From contig LVBW01000005.1 in assembly GCA_001604585.1 (NCBI GenBank), positions 1 to 49,141 of the forward strand: a DNA stretch of 49,141 nucleotides, written 5' to 3'. Position 1 is the first letter of the stretch. Every line of letters starts with the position of its first letter. The notes beneath the pieces are model-generated. The model was given only the letters and a program-made list of their open reading frames with translations, searched no databases and had not been told where the DNA came from. Both the position numbers and the translations under genes were made by a program. Of this stretch, positions 26,813-36,572 are shown piece after piece. This DNA is from Puniceicoccales bacterium Verruco_02 (GTDB taxonomy: Bacteria > Verrucomicrobiota > Verrucomicrobiia > Opitutales > Oceanipulchritudinaceae).

Positions 26813-28609
26813 CTAGTAGCGTGATACGAGCAGATCGCGCATCCACACCATTTCCTTAGGCAGGTGGCTCCACATGCTGAGGAAGAACTCGTCGTGGCCC
26901 AGGGACTGCTGGGCGATGGACTTGTTGTCGATATCCATCAGGGCTTCGAACTTGTCCTTGGAGAAGTCGAGGCCGGTCATGTCGATGTCTTCGTAGTCGG
27001 GAACGATACCCAGTGATGTCTCGCGACCATGTGCGTCGCCATGCACGCGGCCGACGATCCAAGCCAGAACGCGGGCATTGTCACCGTAACCGGGCCACAT
27101 AAACTTGCCTTCCGCGCTCTTGCGGAACCAGTTGACGTGGAAGATGGCGGGGACGTTCTTGACGCTCTTGCCTACCTTGAGCCAGTGAGCGATGTAGTCG
27201 GCCACGTTGTAACCGCAGAAGGGTAGCATTGCGAAGGGGTCGCGGCGCATCTGGCCGACCTTGCCTTCGGCAGCGGCTGTCTGCTCGGAACCCATCGTGG
27301 CGCCGATGTACACGCCGTGCTGCCAGTTGAAGGTCTGGAACACGAGCGGGATGAAGCTCATGCGGCGGCCGCCAAAGAGCATCGCGCTGACGACAACGCC
27401 CTTGGGATCTTCCCAGACCGGGTCGATGATGGGGCAGTTGCCAGCGGGCGCTGTGAAGCGGGCGTTCGGGTGCGAGGAAGGCTCGGCTGAGGCCGGGGTC
27501 CAGTCGCGTCCCTTCCAGTCGATAAGGTGCGCGGGTGCCTGCTTGGTCATGCCTTCCCACCACACGTCGCCATCGTCTGTGAGGGCAACGTTGGTGAAGA
27601 TCGTGTCCTTGCGGCAGGATTCCATCGCGTTCGGGTTGGTGTCGTAGGAGGTGCCGGGGGCAACGCCGAAGAAGCCGTTCTCCGGGTTGATGGCGCGGAG
27701 GTTGCCCTCAGCGTCGGGCTTGATCCAAGCGATGTCGTCGCCAATGCAGGTTACTTCCCAGCCCTGCTTGGTCATGTGCGCAGGGGGGATAAGCATTGCG
27801 AAGTTGGTCTTGCCGCAGGCGCTCGGGAAGGCGCCGGTGACGTAGGTCTTGCGGCCCTTGGGGTCCTTGACGCCTAGGATGAGCATGTGCTCGGCCATCC
27901 ATCCCTCGTCCTTGGCGATCGCCGAAGCAATGCGCAGGGCTAGGCACTTCTTGCCGAGCAGGGCGTTGCCGCCGTAGCCCGAGCCAAAGGAGAGAATCAT
28001 GCGATCTTCGGGGAAGTGCGTGATGTAGGTGTTGGCCGGGTCGCAGGGCCAGGCGACATCCTTCTGTCCTTCAGCCAGCGGCATACCAACCGAGTGCACG
28101 CACTTCACAAAGAAGCCGTCCTCGCCCAGCACGTCCAGCACGGCCTGCCCCATGCGGGTCATGATGCGCATGTTGGTGACAACGTATGGGCTGTCGGAAA
28201 GCTCGACGCCGATCTTTGCAATGGGCGAGCCGATGGGGCCCATCGAGAAGGGAATCACGTACATCGTGCGTCCCTTCATACAGCCCTTGTAAAGGCCGTA
28301 CATCTTGGCCTTCATCACTTCCGGGTCTTCCCAGTTGTTTGTCGGCCCGGCATCTTCCTTGTTCTTGGAGCAGATGAAGGTGCGGCTCTCCACGCGAGCC
28401 ACGTCGCGGGGGTCCGAACGGACCAGAAGGCAGTTGGGGCGCTTCTCCGGGTTGAGCCAGAGGGCGGAACCGCTCGTTACCATGAGTTCACGAAGCTCTT
28501 TATCTTCAGCTTCCGAACCGTTAACCCAGCGAATCTCCTTGGGTTGTGTAATGGCGGCCATGCTAGCCACCCATTCAAGAAGACCTTTGTGTTTTGTTAC
28601 TTCGCTCAT
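26813..28609 (-). CDS. pckG: phosphoenolpyruvate carboxykinase (GTP)
   Basis: Converts oxaloacetate and GTP to phosphoenolpyruvate, CO2 and GDP; cytoplasmic. 598 residues, normal for the GTP-type enzyme. Seen: [22 protein letters not shown] (substrate and metal region), the kinase P-loop [15 protein letters not shown] with its hyper-reactive Cys, [10 protein letters not shown], and [17 protein letters not shown]. Single-gene unit with a promoter at 28651-28679 and its own terminator. Confidence 0.98.
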   Translation of the reverse strand: MSEVTKHKGLLEWVASMAAITQPKEIRWVNGSEAEDKELRELMVTSGSALWLNPEKRPNCLLVRSDPRDVARVESRTFICSKNKEDAGPTNNWEDPEVMKAKMYGLYKGCMKGRTMYVIPFSMGPIGSPIAKIGVELSDSPYVVTNMRIMTRMGQAVLDVLGEDGFFVKCVHSVGMPLAEGQKDVAWPCDPANTYITHFPEDRMILSFGSGYGGNALLGKKCLALRIASAIAKDEGWMAEHMLILGVKDPKGRKTYVTGAFPSACGKTNFAMLIPPAHMTKQGWEVTCIGDDIAWIKPDAEGNLRAINPENGFFGVAPGTSYDTNPNAMESCRKDTIFTNVALTDDGDVWWEGMTKQAPAHLIDWKGRDWTPASAEPSSHPNARFTAPAGNCPIIDPVWEDPKGVVVSAMLFGGRRMSFIPLVFQTFNWQHGVYIGATMGSEQTAAAEGKVGQMRRDPFAMLPFCGYNVADYIAHWLKVGKSVKNVPAIFHVNWFRKSAEGKFMWPGYGDNARVLAWIVGRVHGDAHGRETSLGIVPDYEDIDMTGLDFSKDKFEALMDIDNKSIAQQSLGHDEFFLSMWSHLPKEMVWMRDLLVSRY

Positions 28610-28650
28610 TGTTGTTCAACTAGTTAGTTTTCGCGCTTGAGCCGCGAGAG

Positions 28651-28679
28651 TACATAGGAAAGTGGTGAGATTACTGCAA
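28651..28679 (-). promoter_or_regulatory. sigma-70-type promoter of pckG
   Basis: On the minus strand TTGCAG (28679-28674), a 17-base spacer, and TATGTA (28656-28651). The predicted start of transcription is about 35 bases upstream of the pckG ATG. Confidence 0.55.
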
Positions 28680-28706
28680 AACCGGCGAAACCTATCCATG
28701 CTCGCG

Positions 28707-28855
28707 CCCATTAGTCAACACAGTACGGAACGTAAATTATCTAATGGGTGTTGCCGAGTTGGTTCAGCGGTTGCGGCTTACAGAACGCTAGCAGATACGG
28801 CCCACGGACGAAAGTCCAATGCAAGGCGCGCTTGCCTGAATGGTCCGTATCCTGT
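28707..28855 (+). ncRNA. candidate structured leader upstream of aroK
   Basis: Between pckG and aroK lies a run of nested complementary segments. CCCATTAG (28707-28714) pairs with CTAATGGG (28741-28748). AGCG-G-TT (28766-28772) pairs with AACGCT (28784-28789). Then comes a three-way-junction-like element: closing stem GATACGGCC (28794-28802) with GG-T-CCGTATC (28842-28851), enclosing GGAC-GAAA-GTCC (28806-28817) and GCAAG-GCGCG-CTTGC (28821-28835). The GAAA tetraloop favours the plus strand. It ends about 15 bases before the aroK ATG. It matches no RNA family I can name; a tRNA was considered and rejected. Confidence 0.4.
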
Positions 28856-28869
28856 TGATTTGAGAAAGA

Positions 28870-29451
28870 ATGCGAAAGGAAAACGCCAGTCCCGGTTCGA
28901 ACCTCTACCTCATTGGCTTCATGGGTGTGGGCAAAAGCGCCGTCGGCCGCCATGTGGCGCGCCTGCTGGACATGCGCTTTCTGGACAGCGACCACGAGAT
29001 CGAGCAGAAGGCCGGGATGAGCATCCCTTCCATCTTTAAGACTATGGGAGAGGCAGCATTTCGTCAAATGGAACGCGAATTTATCGAAACAGGGCACCCT
29101 GACGGAGGCTGTGTGGTGTCTTGTGGCGGGGGGCTTCCCATCGAGCCAGGCATGAGGGAACTGCTTCTTTCCAAGGGCGTGGTGGTGTGTCTTTTCGCGT
29201 CTGAAGCGACTATTCTGGAGCGGACCTCGCGCAACGATCGCCGCCCCATGCTGAGCGTGGAGGATCCTGTTGCAAGGGTGCGCCAGCTCCTTGCCAAGCG
29301 TCTGCCCATCTACATGAACACCGGAACTGGCATATCCACCGAAAACCGCAGTATGCACGAGGTTGCCGCCCATGTGGCAAGGGCCTACCGGCAGGAACTG
29401 CGCCTCCGGGCAAAGCCGTCTTGTGATGACGCGCAAACGCAAACGCGTTGA
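28870..29451 (+). CDS. aroK: shikimate kinase
   Basis: 193 residues; phosphorylates shikimate at O3 in the chorismate pathway. Walker A LIGFMGVGKSAVGR (Lys22), LDSDHEIEQKAGMSI (the shikimate-binding Asp), FRQMERE, CGGGLP, and the lid RNDRRPML are all present. The tail (about 175-193, ending TQTR) is an unstructured extension. A possible structured RNA lies immediately upstream. Confidence 0.95.
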   Translation: MRKENASPGSNLYLIGFMGVGKSAVGRHVARLLDMRFLDSDHEIEQKAGMSIPSIFKTMGEAAFRQMEREFIETGHPDGGCVVSCGGGLPIEPGMRELLLSKGVVVCLFASEATILERTSRNDRRPMLSVEDPVARVRQLLAKRLPIYMNTGTGISTENRSMHEVAAHVARAYRQELRLRAKPSCDDAQTQTR

Positions 29452-29591
29452 CTATCGGAGCTGCCAAGGGCAATGTGTGCTGCACTGCCAAGACCACAAC
29501 TTCTGCCAAAATCCCGCTGAACCAGCCCGGCTGACCGTTAATATATGCGAGCTGGAACTGGGGCCGCAAATTGGCTACTATTTACACCATC

Positions 29592-30533
29592 ATGAAGAAG
29601 CATGTCTTCGCCCTCGCCTTTGTCGCTTGTTCAGCAGCCTATGCTGCCGAGCTATCCAGAATAGAGCTTTCGCAAGGTGGGACTATCGAGGCAAGAGTGC
29701 TTGATGAAAGGGCGGACCGTATCGTGGTTGACCTTGGCTTTACCGTTTTGACCGTGCCAAGAGACTCCATCGTTCGCGTCCAGACTCTGGACTCGGAGGG
29801 CAAGGTAGTGTCCACAAACTCCGAAAGCCTCTACCGCACAGACAGCGCGGCCCCAATCCTATCTGTCAAAGAACTAGCCCAGCGCGTTGGCGACGCCGTT
29901 GTCACCATAAGCACCCCGACGGGCCTTGGCAGCGGCTTTTTCATCCACCCAAGCGGCTATGTGATAACCAACGACCACGTCGTGGCGGGCGAAAACAAGA
30001 TAAGCGTCGCCGTGTTCGAGCGCGAGCCGGGTGGGGAAGTGGTGCGTCGCAACTACGAGAACGTACGCATCATCGCAACAAGTGCGGAGTGGGATCTTGC
30101 CCTACTGAAGATTGAAGACAGCGAGGGGCGCACATTTGCCACAGTGCCTGTTGGCGACAGCGGTGCACTACGACAGGGGCAGCGAGTGTTTGCAATCGGT
30201 AACCCCCTAGGCCTCGAACGCAGCGTCTCAGAGGGCATCGTAAGCATTCACAACCGCCTCATCAACGGACGGCTCTTCATTCAGGCTACGGCCCAGATTA
30301 GCCCCGGCAATTCTGGCGGCCCCCTCTTCAACATGCGCGGAGAGGTCGTGGGCATAAACAACATGAAGGTAAGCGGCTTTGGCGCCGAAGGACTCGGCTT
30401 TGCCATACCTGCCCTCACGCTTGAAAATTTCATAAACAACAGGGAGACGTTCGCCTTCGACCCGCGTAACCCCAACAGCGGCTTTCGATACAACTCCCCG
30501 CCAAATCTTAGCAAAGTAAACGACGACCAATAA
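29592..30533 (+). CDS. exported trypsin-like serine protease without PDZ domain
   Basis: 313 residues from the ATG at 29592, which begins a good signal peptide (MKKHVFALAFVACSAAYA); an ATG 21 bases earlier is less likely. After a 70-residue beta-rich N-terminal segment (GGTIEARVLDERADRIVVDLG...PRDSIVRV) there is an HtrA/DegP-type trypsin domain with triad His (TNDHVV, about residue 129), Asp (EWDLALLK, 168) and Ser (GNSGGPLF, 241). Typical HtrA proteins continue into one or two PDZ domains; this one ends 70 residues after the Ser with a Pro/Asn-rich tail. Its stop overlaps the next start (TAATG), so the two are co-translated. Confidence 0.9.
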   Translation: MKKHVFALAFVACSAAYAAELSRIELSQGGTIEARVLDERADRIVVDLGFTVLTVPRDSIVRVQTLDSEGKVVSTNSESLYRTDSAAPILSVKELAQRVGDAVVTISTPTGLGSGFFIHPSGYVITNDHVVAGENKISVAVFEREPGGEVVRRNYENVRIIATSAEWDLALLKIEDSEGRTFATVPVGDSGALRQGQRVFAIGNPLGLERSVSEGIVSIHNRLINGRLFIQATAQISPGNSGGPLFNMRGEVVGINNMKVSGFGAEGLGFAIPALTLENFINNRETFAFDPRNPNSGFRYNSPPNLSKVNDDQ

Positions 30534-32419
30534 TGAGAACCATACTCCCTACATTCTGCCTCGCAGGACTCTTTGCAGCCTCTGCCCTGACGGCTGCTCC
30601 ACAGTATGAACGCTACCTGCCTGCCGACACCATGTTCGTGTGCAGCGTCGGCGACGTAACACAGTTAAACGAGAAAGTAAGCCGCAGTGTCCTGCGCAAG
30701 TTCAGCGAGGACAAGGTGCTCGCCGAGTTCTTCAAGCCAATGTTCGACAAGTTACTTCAAGAAATGGAGGACGACAAAGACAACCTCATCACCGAGGATG
30801 TTCTCAAGGAACAGTTCATTGGGCAAATCGTATTTGGCGCTGACGTCGGGAACTTGCTCTACGCCGTTCGCTCTGGGGATCCGTCAGATTCCATACAGCC
30901 TTCTGTGTCATTTCTTGCCGGACTCAAGAACGCCGACGATTTTGTGAAGCTTCTTGTAAAGCAATTCAAGCTCCGCACCTCCGACAAGGATGGCCCGAGC
31001 ATCGAACTGTCCGAGGAGAAGTTCATGGGCGTGACGATCTACCACGTCACGATCACAGAAAAAAGCGATACGGCATCCACTTCACCTTGGGCAACTCCGG
31101 GGACATATGCCAGTGCTGACAAGGCTCCGGCATACAGCCGCCAGCAGTACTCATACGACGATGAAGACTACGCAGACTATGAAGATTATGAGGACTACGA
31201 AGACGAACCGGCAAAGCCTTCCGTAACCCACATTTACTTTGCAAACGTCAAGAACACATACCTCACCAGCAACAATCAGGACACCGCGCACAAACTCGTG
31301 GAAGCACTGAAGGGGGAGAAGGTCAAGACACTGGCCAACAACACATGCTGGGCAGATGTAAAGAGCCTTGCCGACGAGATGGACGTTTACGCCTATGTGG
31401 ATACCAAGCCGCTTGTTGAGCTGATTAACGGAGCCCTTCGCAAGTCCATCCCGCCCGCAGACCCTTCCCAGCCCATGCAGCCAAATGCCGAAGCCATCAT
31501 CACCGCCATCGGCATCGACAGCATAAAGAGCCTCAGCTTTGGATTGGAGTTCAAGCCCGATTACGTCCGCAGTCGTACGGTGTTGAAGGTGGATAGTTCC
31601 TACGGTATTGGCCGGCTGTTAAGCAGCGTTGGCGGAGCTTATCCCCGTCCAGACTTCGTGCCCGAGGGCGTGACAAGCGTGAACACCTCTTCGATCAACC
31701 TTGGCAAGGTCGTAGGCGAAATCCGTCAGATCGCGTTCAACGCCTATCCAGCGGCCAACTTCCTCTACCAGATGTACACTGCGGGCATCCAGCAGCAGGG
31801 CGTGAATCTGGACACAGACCTCATCGGCAATTTTGACGATGGCTTTGTCATGATGGGGCTGGACAAGGACGTGCCCACCGACGGTATCGCAAAGAACCTA
31901 TTCGCCTTTAAGGTTAAGGATGCGGCCGCGCTTAAACGCGCCATCGACGCCATACTGATGGCCACCCAGATGAACCCCAGGGTCAAGAGGAGCGACTACA
32001 TGGGCACGGAAATCATCTCCTTCCCCGGTGCAACGCCTGCCCAGACCTCGATGAGCATGGCCGCCAAAGACGGTTGGCTGATGATAAGCCCTCATTCTGG
32101 CACCCTTCAGAACGCTCTTTCTGCAAACGACAGCGGCAAGAGTTACTGGAAGAGCGCCACGAGCAAAAAGGTTGAAAAGGTGCTCAAGGGTGGCGAAGGC
32201 TATGGCTACGGTTACAGCGACTTTGACGCCTTCATGAAGATATTTTTCAAATCATTCGCGCAGGGCTTCAACAGCTCGCTCAGCCAGTCAGGCGTAAGCG
32301 AAGGGCTGATGGACGCGAACGTGATAGATCGCTTGGACAAGTTGAATCTTATCATGTGCTCCAAGGCGTACAAGAGCGCCGATGGCTTCGTAAGTGAAAC
32401 CTACCTAAGCAACGAATAA
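30533..32419 (+). CDS. exported DUF3352-like protein with acidic Tyr-rich tract
   Basis: 628 residues with a signal peptide (MRTILPTFCLAGLFAASALTAA). It begins YERYLPADTMFVCSVGDVTQL, alternating FxxGL and AxxFVKLL segments like the DUF3352 group of large periplasmic or surface proteins. A striking low-complexity stretch near 205-225 (DDEDYADYEDYEDYEDEP) divides the two halves and could bind divalent cations. No enzyme motif seen. Starts on the last base of the protease stop and ends 8 bases before the FG-GAP gene, so the three form one unit. Confidence 0.72.
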   Translation: MRTILPTFCLAGLFAASALTAAPQYERYLPADTMFVCSVGDVTQLNEKVSRSVLRKFSEDKVLAEFFKPMFDKLLQEMEDDKDNLITEDVLKEQFIGQIVFGADVGNLLYAVRSGDPSDSIQPSVSFLAGLKNADDFVKLLVKQFKLRTSDKDGPSIELSEEKFMGVTIYHVTITEKSDTASTSPWATPGTYASADKAPAYSRQQYSYDDEDYADYEDYEDYEDEPAKPSVTHIYFANVKNTYLTSNNQDTAHKLVEALKGEKVKTLANNTCWADVKSLADEMDVYAYVDTKPLVELINGALRKSIPPADPSQPMQPNAEAIITAIGIDSIKSLSFGLEFKPDYVRSRTVLKVDSSYGIGRLLSSVGGAYPRPDFVPEGVTSVNTSSINLGKVVGEIRQIAFNAYPAANFLYQMYTAGIQQQGVNLDTDLIGNFDDGFVMMGLDKDVPTDGIAKNLFAFKVKDAAALKRAIDAILMATQMNPRVKRSDYMGTEIISFPGATPAQTSMSMAAKDGWLMISPHSGTLQNALSANDSGKSYWKSATSKKVEKVLKGGEGYGYGYSDFDAFMKIFFKSFAQGFNSSLSQSGVSEGLMDANVIDRLDKLNLIMCSKAYKSADGFVSETYLSNE

Positions 32420-32427
32420 GCTAATAA

Positions 32428-34764
32428 TTGAGCGTGCGTAACAGCTCCTTATCCATTCTTGCCATCGCGGCCCTCGCCACAACGGCGGGGGCCGCCTTGG
32501 CCCAGGATAAACCCGTGTATCTATCCGGACCGGACGTGGTCAAGATGGATTGGAACACGCGCTCTCTCCAGTCCGCCGACATAGACGGCGATGGAAGGCT
32601 GGATCTGGCGCTGATAGATAACGACACGGGGAAAATTGAGCTGCTTATACAAAATAACCCCGACAAGCCTCAGCCCGAGGGCAGGCGCAACATACGGCGC
32701 AATCGTTGGGAACCCGTGCTTGAGGACGCCAAGTTTTCCCACGACGGGGTGTTGATGGGCATGTCCGGCTTCGACCTTGCCGTGGGCGATCTTAACGGCG
32801 ACGGCAAGCCGGACCTCGCCTTCTCGGGCAATCTCACAAGCCTGAACGTCATTTACCAACTCCCTGACGGAGGCTGGGACAAGTCCTGGGACTTCAACAA
32901 TTCCAAGCCCATGCAGTGGCACGGGACTGTTGTCATACACGACATAGATGGCGATGGGCGTCAGGACCTAGCCCAGCTATCGACTGAAGATCTGCTGATT
33001 TTCTATCAGGGCAAAGACGGCAAATTGGCCGCGCCGCGCCGTTACCGCCTGTCTGCCCCCGACGCTCACAACCTCATTTTTAGCGATATAAATGGCGACG
33101 GTCTGCCGGACGCTCTGTATCTCTGTGGAAACGACCGGCTGCGTCGCACTTCGGTGCGCATCCAGCAGAAGGCCGGCGTATTCGGCCCCGAGATAGGCTT
33201 CCCCATGCCCAATGGCTCGATAGACCTTATCGAGGTGGGGCGCGACGAGGAGGGGCGCCCGGCCTTTGCCACGATCGACGGCAAGACGCGCATGGTGAAG
33301 AGTTTCGTCCTGATAATGGGCGACAAGGCCCCGCAGGCTTTGAACGAGCTGCAAATGCGCGACTATGCCCTTGGTTGCTCAGTTAAGCAGCACGAGCTTT
33401 ACTCTTGGGGCGACTTTGACGGTGACGGACGTAGCGACGTAGTCGTGGCCGATCCGGCCGGGGCGCGCCTTATTCTCTTTCGCCAGACCGAGCAGGGCGA
33501 CCTCGAAGAGGGGCGCAGCTACCCAAGCCTTTCCAAGATTAACTCAATAAGCCGTATTCCAAACCCCGCAGGGGCGGACCTGATAGCTGTGTCCAGCGCA
33601 AGCGAGCATGTGGCAGGCATTGTCTCATACGAGGCACCGGGCAGGCTCGGCTTTCCGACCCCATTGCCAGTGGATGGGGACCCCTTGAGCATCTGCACGG
33701 GTGTGTTCGACAATAGCGGCAATCCCGGCGTAGCGACGCTCGAAAAGAAGGGCGACGAACACTTCATACGTTTCTACTCCAAGCAGGATGAAGCGGGCTG
33801 GGCGCTGACAAAGTCCACGGTCGTCACGGGCATCAAGCGCAGGCCGGACTCCATAATGAGCGCCCGTTTGAACGATGACGCTCTGGATGACATTGTCCTT
33901 GTGACAGCCAAGGAGGCCTCCCGTCTCTTTCTCACATCGGAGGAGGGACTTGTTGAAACAGATGCAGAGTCTCCTGTGCGTATTGGCGGCATGAGCGGAG
34001 CAGATTCCAGCCGCATCCGTTTTTTTGATCTTAATGGCGATGGCAGGGAGGAGATGATTGTTGCCTCAAGTGGCTATCTGCGCGCCCTAGAGCGCGATGA
34101 GAGCGGTAAGCTGCTAATTGCCGACCAGTACAACTCTGTCAACCCCAACGCCGACATTAAGGGAGCCTGCTTTGTGAAGCTGCTGCCCGGAGAGAGCAAG
34201 GCGCAGATACTCTTCTTTGACGACGAGTCAGACCGCCTCGAACTGCTCAGTTTTGGCGAAAATGATGGGGTGTACCGATCTGTTGGCACATACGAGTCAG
34301 ATTCGCTTGGCGGAGTAATGAACATCGTGCTCATGGATTTGGGCAAGGGCGCCGGGCAGGCCCTTCTATTCATGGGGCAGGAGCGTTTCGGCATGATACC
34401 GCTCAATAGTCCCGGTTGGAAATCCACTCCTTTCCTAAGCCCCTACGAGAGCGACCTGAACAAGGTCCGCTACACTGACATACGCCCCGGAGACCTTAAC
34501 GGCGACGGCGTTTTGGAAATCGTGGCCTTGGATGGACGCCAGCACCTGTTGGAAGTCTTGGGTATGCGTGACAAGGAACGCTACGAGAGCCTTATGCACT
34601 TTGTGGTGTTCGAAGAGAACCCACATGCCAATGTTCGCGGTGCCAGTATCGAGCCTCGGGAATCTGTCATAGCAGACTTTAACGGCGACGGCTTGGACGA
34701 TGTGGCCCTTCTTGTCCACGACAGGGTGCTGATATACACAAGCAGCCCGGAAGCCGCGGAGTAG
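32428..34764 (+). CDS. exported FG-GAP/VCBS repeat protein
   Basis: 778 residues from a TTG start, with a signal sequence ending ATTAGAALA-QD. At least eight calcium-binding-type repeats of the form D-[IFL]-[DN]-GDG-x-x-[DE]-[LIVA] are visible (DIDGDGRLDLALID, DLNGDGKPDLAFSG, DIDGDGRQDLAQL, DINGDGLPDALYL, DFDGDGRSDVVVAD, DLNGDGREEMIVA, DLNGDGVLEIVALD, DFNGDGLDDVALLV), spread over the whole chain as in seven- or eight-bladed propellers. No catalytic domain. Probably an extracytoplasmic adhesion or scaffold protein. Last gene of the protease/DUF3352/FG-GAP unit; convergent with the J-domain gene. Confidence 0.85.
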   Translation: MSVRNSSLSILAIAALATTAGAALAQDKPVYLSGPDVVKMDWNTRSLQSADIDGDGRLDLALIDNDTGKIELLIQNNPDKPQPEGRRNIRRNRWEPVLEDAKFSHDGVLMGMSGFDLAVGDLNGDGKPDLAFSGNLTSLNVIYQLPDGGWDKSWDFNNSKPMQWHGTVVIHDIDGDGRQDLAQLSTEDLLIFYQGKDGKLAAPRRYRLSAPDAHNLIFSDINGDGLPDALYLCGNDRLRRTSVRIQQKAGVFGPEIGFPMPNGSIDLIEVGRDEEGRPAFATIDGKTRMVKSFVLIMGDKAPQALNELQMRDYALGCSVKQHELYSWGDFDGDGRSDVVVADPAGARLILFRQTEQGDLEEGRSYPSLSKINSISRIPNPAGADLIAVSSASEHVAGIVSYEAPGRLGFPTPLPVDGDPLSICTGVFDNSGNPGVATLEKKGDEHFIRFYSKQDEAGWALTKSTVVTGIKRRPDSIMSARLNDDALDDIVLVTAKEASRLFLTSEEGLVETDAESPVRIGGMSGADSSRIRFFDLNGDGREEMIVASSGYLRALERDESGKLLIADQYNSVNPNADIKGACFVKLLPGESKAQILFFDDESDRLELLSFGENDGVYRSVGTYESDSLGGVMNIVLMDLGKGAGQALLFMGQERFGMIPLNSPGWKSTPFLSPYESDLNKVRYTDIRPGDLNGDGVLEIVALDGRQHLLEVLGMRDKERYESLMHFVVFEENPHANVRGASIEPRESVIADFNGDGLDDVALLVHDRVLIYTSSPEAAE

Positions 34765-34767
34765 GGC

Positions 34768-35688
34768 CTAATTCTTGCCGCCATCGGCGGCTTTCTGGAT
34801 ATGGCGGTACTCTTCGGCCAGCTCTGCCCATAGGCGGCGCGCGCGGAAACTCGTCGGCGGGGGAATCTCCAGTTTGAGGTTCACCCACAAATCGCCCCTT
34901 TCGCCGCTCTTGCGGAATATGCCCTTGCCGGGCAGGCGGCGCATCGTCGGCCCACTTATTAGTGGTGGGACGGGCAGCTTTTCAAAGCCTTCAAGGGTGG
35001 GAATCACAGCCTCGAATCCAAGCGCAGCCTGCCAAGGCGTCACGGTAAGGTCATGAAACACGCTGTCGGCGCATACTCGAAATGACGGGTGGGGGGCAAA
35101 GCTAACTTCCATGAGCAGGTCGCCTCGCTCTGCACCATCTACAAGTCCGCAGCGCGGCACACAGAGTACGGCGTCTCGATATATGCCGCCCGGCAGTCGG
35201 ATCGATAGCTTGCCTTGAACGGCGGCTCCGAGTGTGTCTGGCAGGCTAATGGTAAAAACTAGCGGACGCAGGGACTCTTCGAGCGCGATTTCCACGCTGC
35301 CGCAGATATCCAAGGGGCGGCGCTGTTGGAGCTGCTCTGGGTCTGCAAAACAGGCGTCAAGAGGTCGGCTTAGGCGCTGCTCTGTGTAGAGCGGGGAGTA
35401 ATACTGCCTCGCCCTAGCTCGCTCCACGTTCACCATCCTCGCCGCATTCTGCTGGCGCGCAGCCTCGGCCTGGCGTGCCGCTTCCAGCTCTGCGTCGTAG
35501 GTTCGGCGGCGTTCCTCGTCCACTAGCACTTCGTAGGCGAGGCGTATCTGCATGAACGCATCGGCACTCAGTCCCTCCTGTGCGGCGAGGTCTGGATGAT
35601 ACATGAAGGCGAGACTGCGAAACGCCTTGCGGATCTGTTCCGTGCTGGCGGAGGGGGGGAGGTCTAGCGTGTCGTAGTGAGTCTTCAT
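34768..35688 (-). CDS. J-domain co-chaperone, CbpA-like (no zinc finger)
   Basis: 306 residues from the ATG at 35688 (MKTHYDTLDLPPSAS); a longer in-frame extension is not J-domain-like. The J domain (1-68) contains the HPD tripeptide (MYHPDLA), which stimulates DnaK. A charged coiled region (80-125) follows, then two beta-sandwich C-terminal client-binding domains (DICGSVEIALEESLRPL, GDLLMEVSFAPHPSF, DLTVTPWQAALGFEAVIPTLEG, GDLWVNLKLEIPP). Lacks the CxxCxGxG zinc region of DnaJ, as in CbpA. Shares the minus-strand cluster with an HDOD protein and CheD. Confidence 0.88.
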   Translation of the reverse strand: MKTHYDTLDLPPSASTEQIRKAFRSLAFMYHPDLAAQEGLSADAFMQIRLAYEVLVDEERRRTYDAELEAARQAEAARQQNAARMVNVERARARQYYSPLYTEQRLSRPLDACFADPEQLQQRRPLDICGSVEIALEESLRPLVFTISLPDTLGAAVQGKLSIRLPGGIYRDAVLCVPRCGLVDGAERGDLLMEVSFAPHPSFRVCADSVFHDLTVTPWQAALGFEAVIPTLEGFEKLPVPPLISGPTMRRLPGKGIFRKSGERGDLWVNLKLEIPPPTSFRARRLWAELAEEYRHIQKAADGGKN

Positions 35689-35720
35689 CCCTTCGCTCGC
35701 CTGTACCCCCATGTGTTTTG

Positions 35721-36572
35721 CTATGCTCCTTCGCTGCGTACGAGCAGCTCTTTCACCATGGCCAGTTTGTCGTGCGCGTTGACCATGAAGACCTGCATCC
35801 TCTCTTCGGGGATGCCTATGTGATGCATGGCGTATGGACTGGCTTCCATGGCCCAAGCGTCTTTACCATAATTTAGCCCCAGAGAAGCCACTGTCCAGAT
35901 GGAAAGGTGCATCATGCAGGCCTGTTTGCGGAACTTTGGCGCCTGTGCCGGGCAGCTCTGAAACTCGATGGGCATCACTATCTCGTCGCGGAAGCGCCAC
36001 TGGCGCAGCAGCGCCGCAGCAACCTCGGCATTGGTCACGCCCCATAATTCTCTTTCCGCCTGAGTGATGGATATGCCGCGCGCCTCCACGATGCGGAACA
36101 CGTCGGCGTAGTCCATTGATGGGTGGGAGGTTATTACCAGCTTGCCCAGTGCGTGCAGAAGGCCCGAGGTGTAGCAGGTGACTGCGTCCATGCCCAGGTC
36201 CGTTGCCATCTGCTCCATAATGTAGCCGGTGGCCAGGGAGTATTCCCAAAGCTCGCCCTTGCCGAGGAACAGGGACTGTATGGAGTGGTTGAAGAGCTGC
36301 TGGCCGCAGACCATTGCCACTATCTTGTACACCTCGCGATAGCCTATGCGGGCCACCGCGTCCTCGAGATCGCAGGATGGGGTGGACATTGCATAGTAAA
36401 CACTGTTGGAGAGGCGCAGCACCTGTGCGGTGAGCGATGGGTCCAGCCTGATGTAGCGGATAATTTCTCCGGGGTCGGAGTTGGTATCGCGCAGCAAATT
36501 GAGCAAAGTGGGAAGAACGGCCGGGGCTGGCGGCAGTTTTTCAACCTGAGAGAGTACGTCCTCGGCTTTCAT
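35721..36572 (-). CDS. HDOD domain protein
   Basis: 283 residues, of which about 1-200 are an HDOD domain (HD-related output domain without the metal-binding HD residues): LPPAPAVLPTLLNLLRDTNSDPGEIIRYIRLDPSLTAQVLRLSNSVYY near the N terminus and SGLLHALGKLVI near residue 140. Such domains act in signalling, often tied to motility or c-di-GMP. The start overlaps the cheD stop by four bases, indicating co-translation. Confidence 0.9.
   Translation of the reverse strand: MKAEDVLSQVEKLPPAPAVLPTLLNLLRDTNSDPGEIIRYIRLDPSLTAQVLRLSNSVYYAMSTPSCDLEDAVARIGYREVYKIVAMVCGQQLFNHSIQSLFLGKGELWEYSLATGYIMEQMATDLGMDAVTCYTSGLLHALGKLVITSHPSMDYADVFRIVEARGISITQAERELWGVTNAEVAAALLRQWRFRDEIVMPIEFQSCPAQAPKFRKQACMMHLSIWTVASLGLNYGKDAWAMEASPYAMHHIGIPEERMQVFMVNAHDKLAMVKELLVRSEGA

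Noticed and set aside
28746-28910. tRNA-like start (GGGTGTTGCCGAGTTGGTTCA) and a T-loop-like GGTTCGAACC at 28894-28903
   Set aside because: The anticodon stem does not pair, the T-stem fails at the third pair, and the T-loop-like bases are Ser-Asn-Leu codons of aroK. No class of tRNA, tmRNA or tRNA intron fits.
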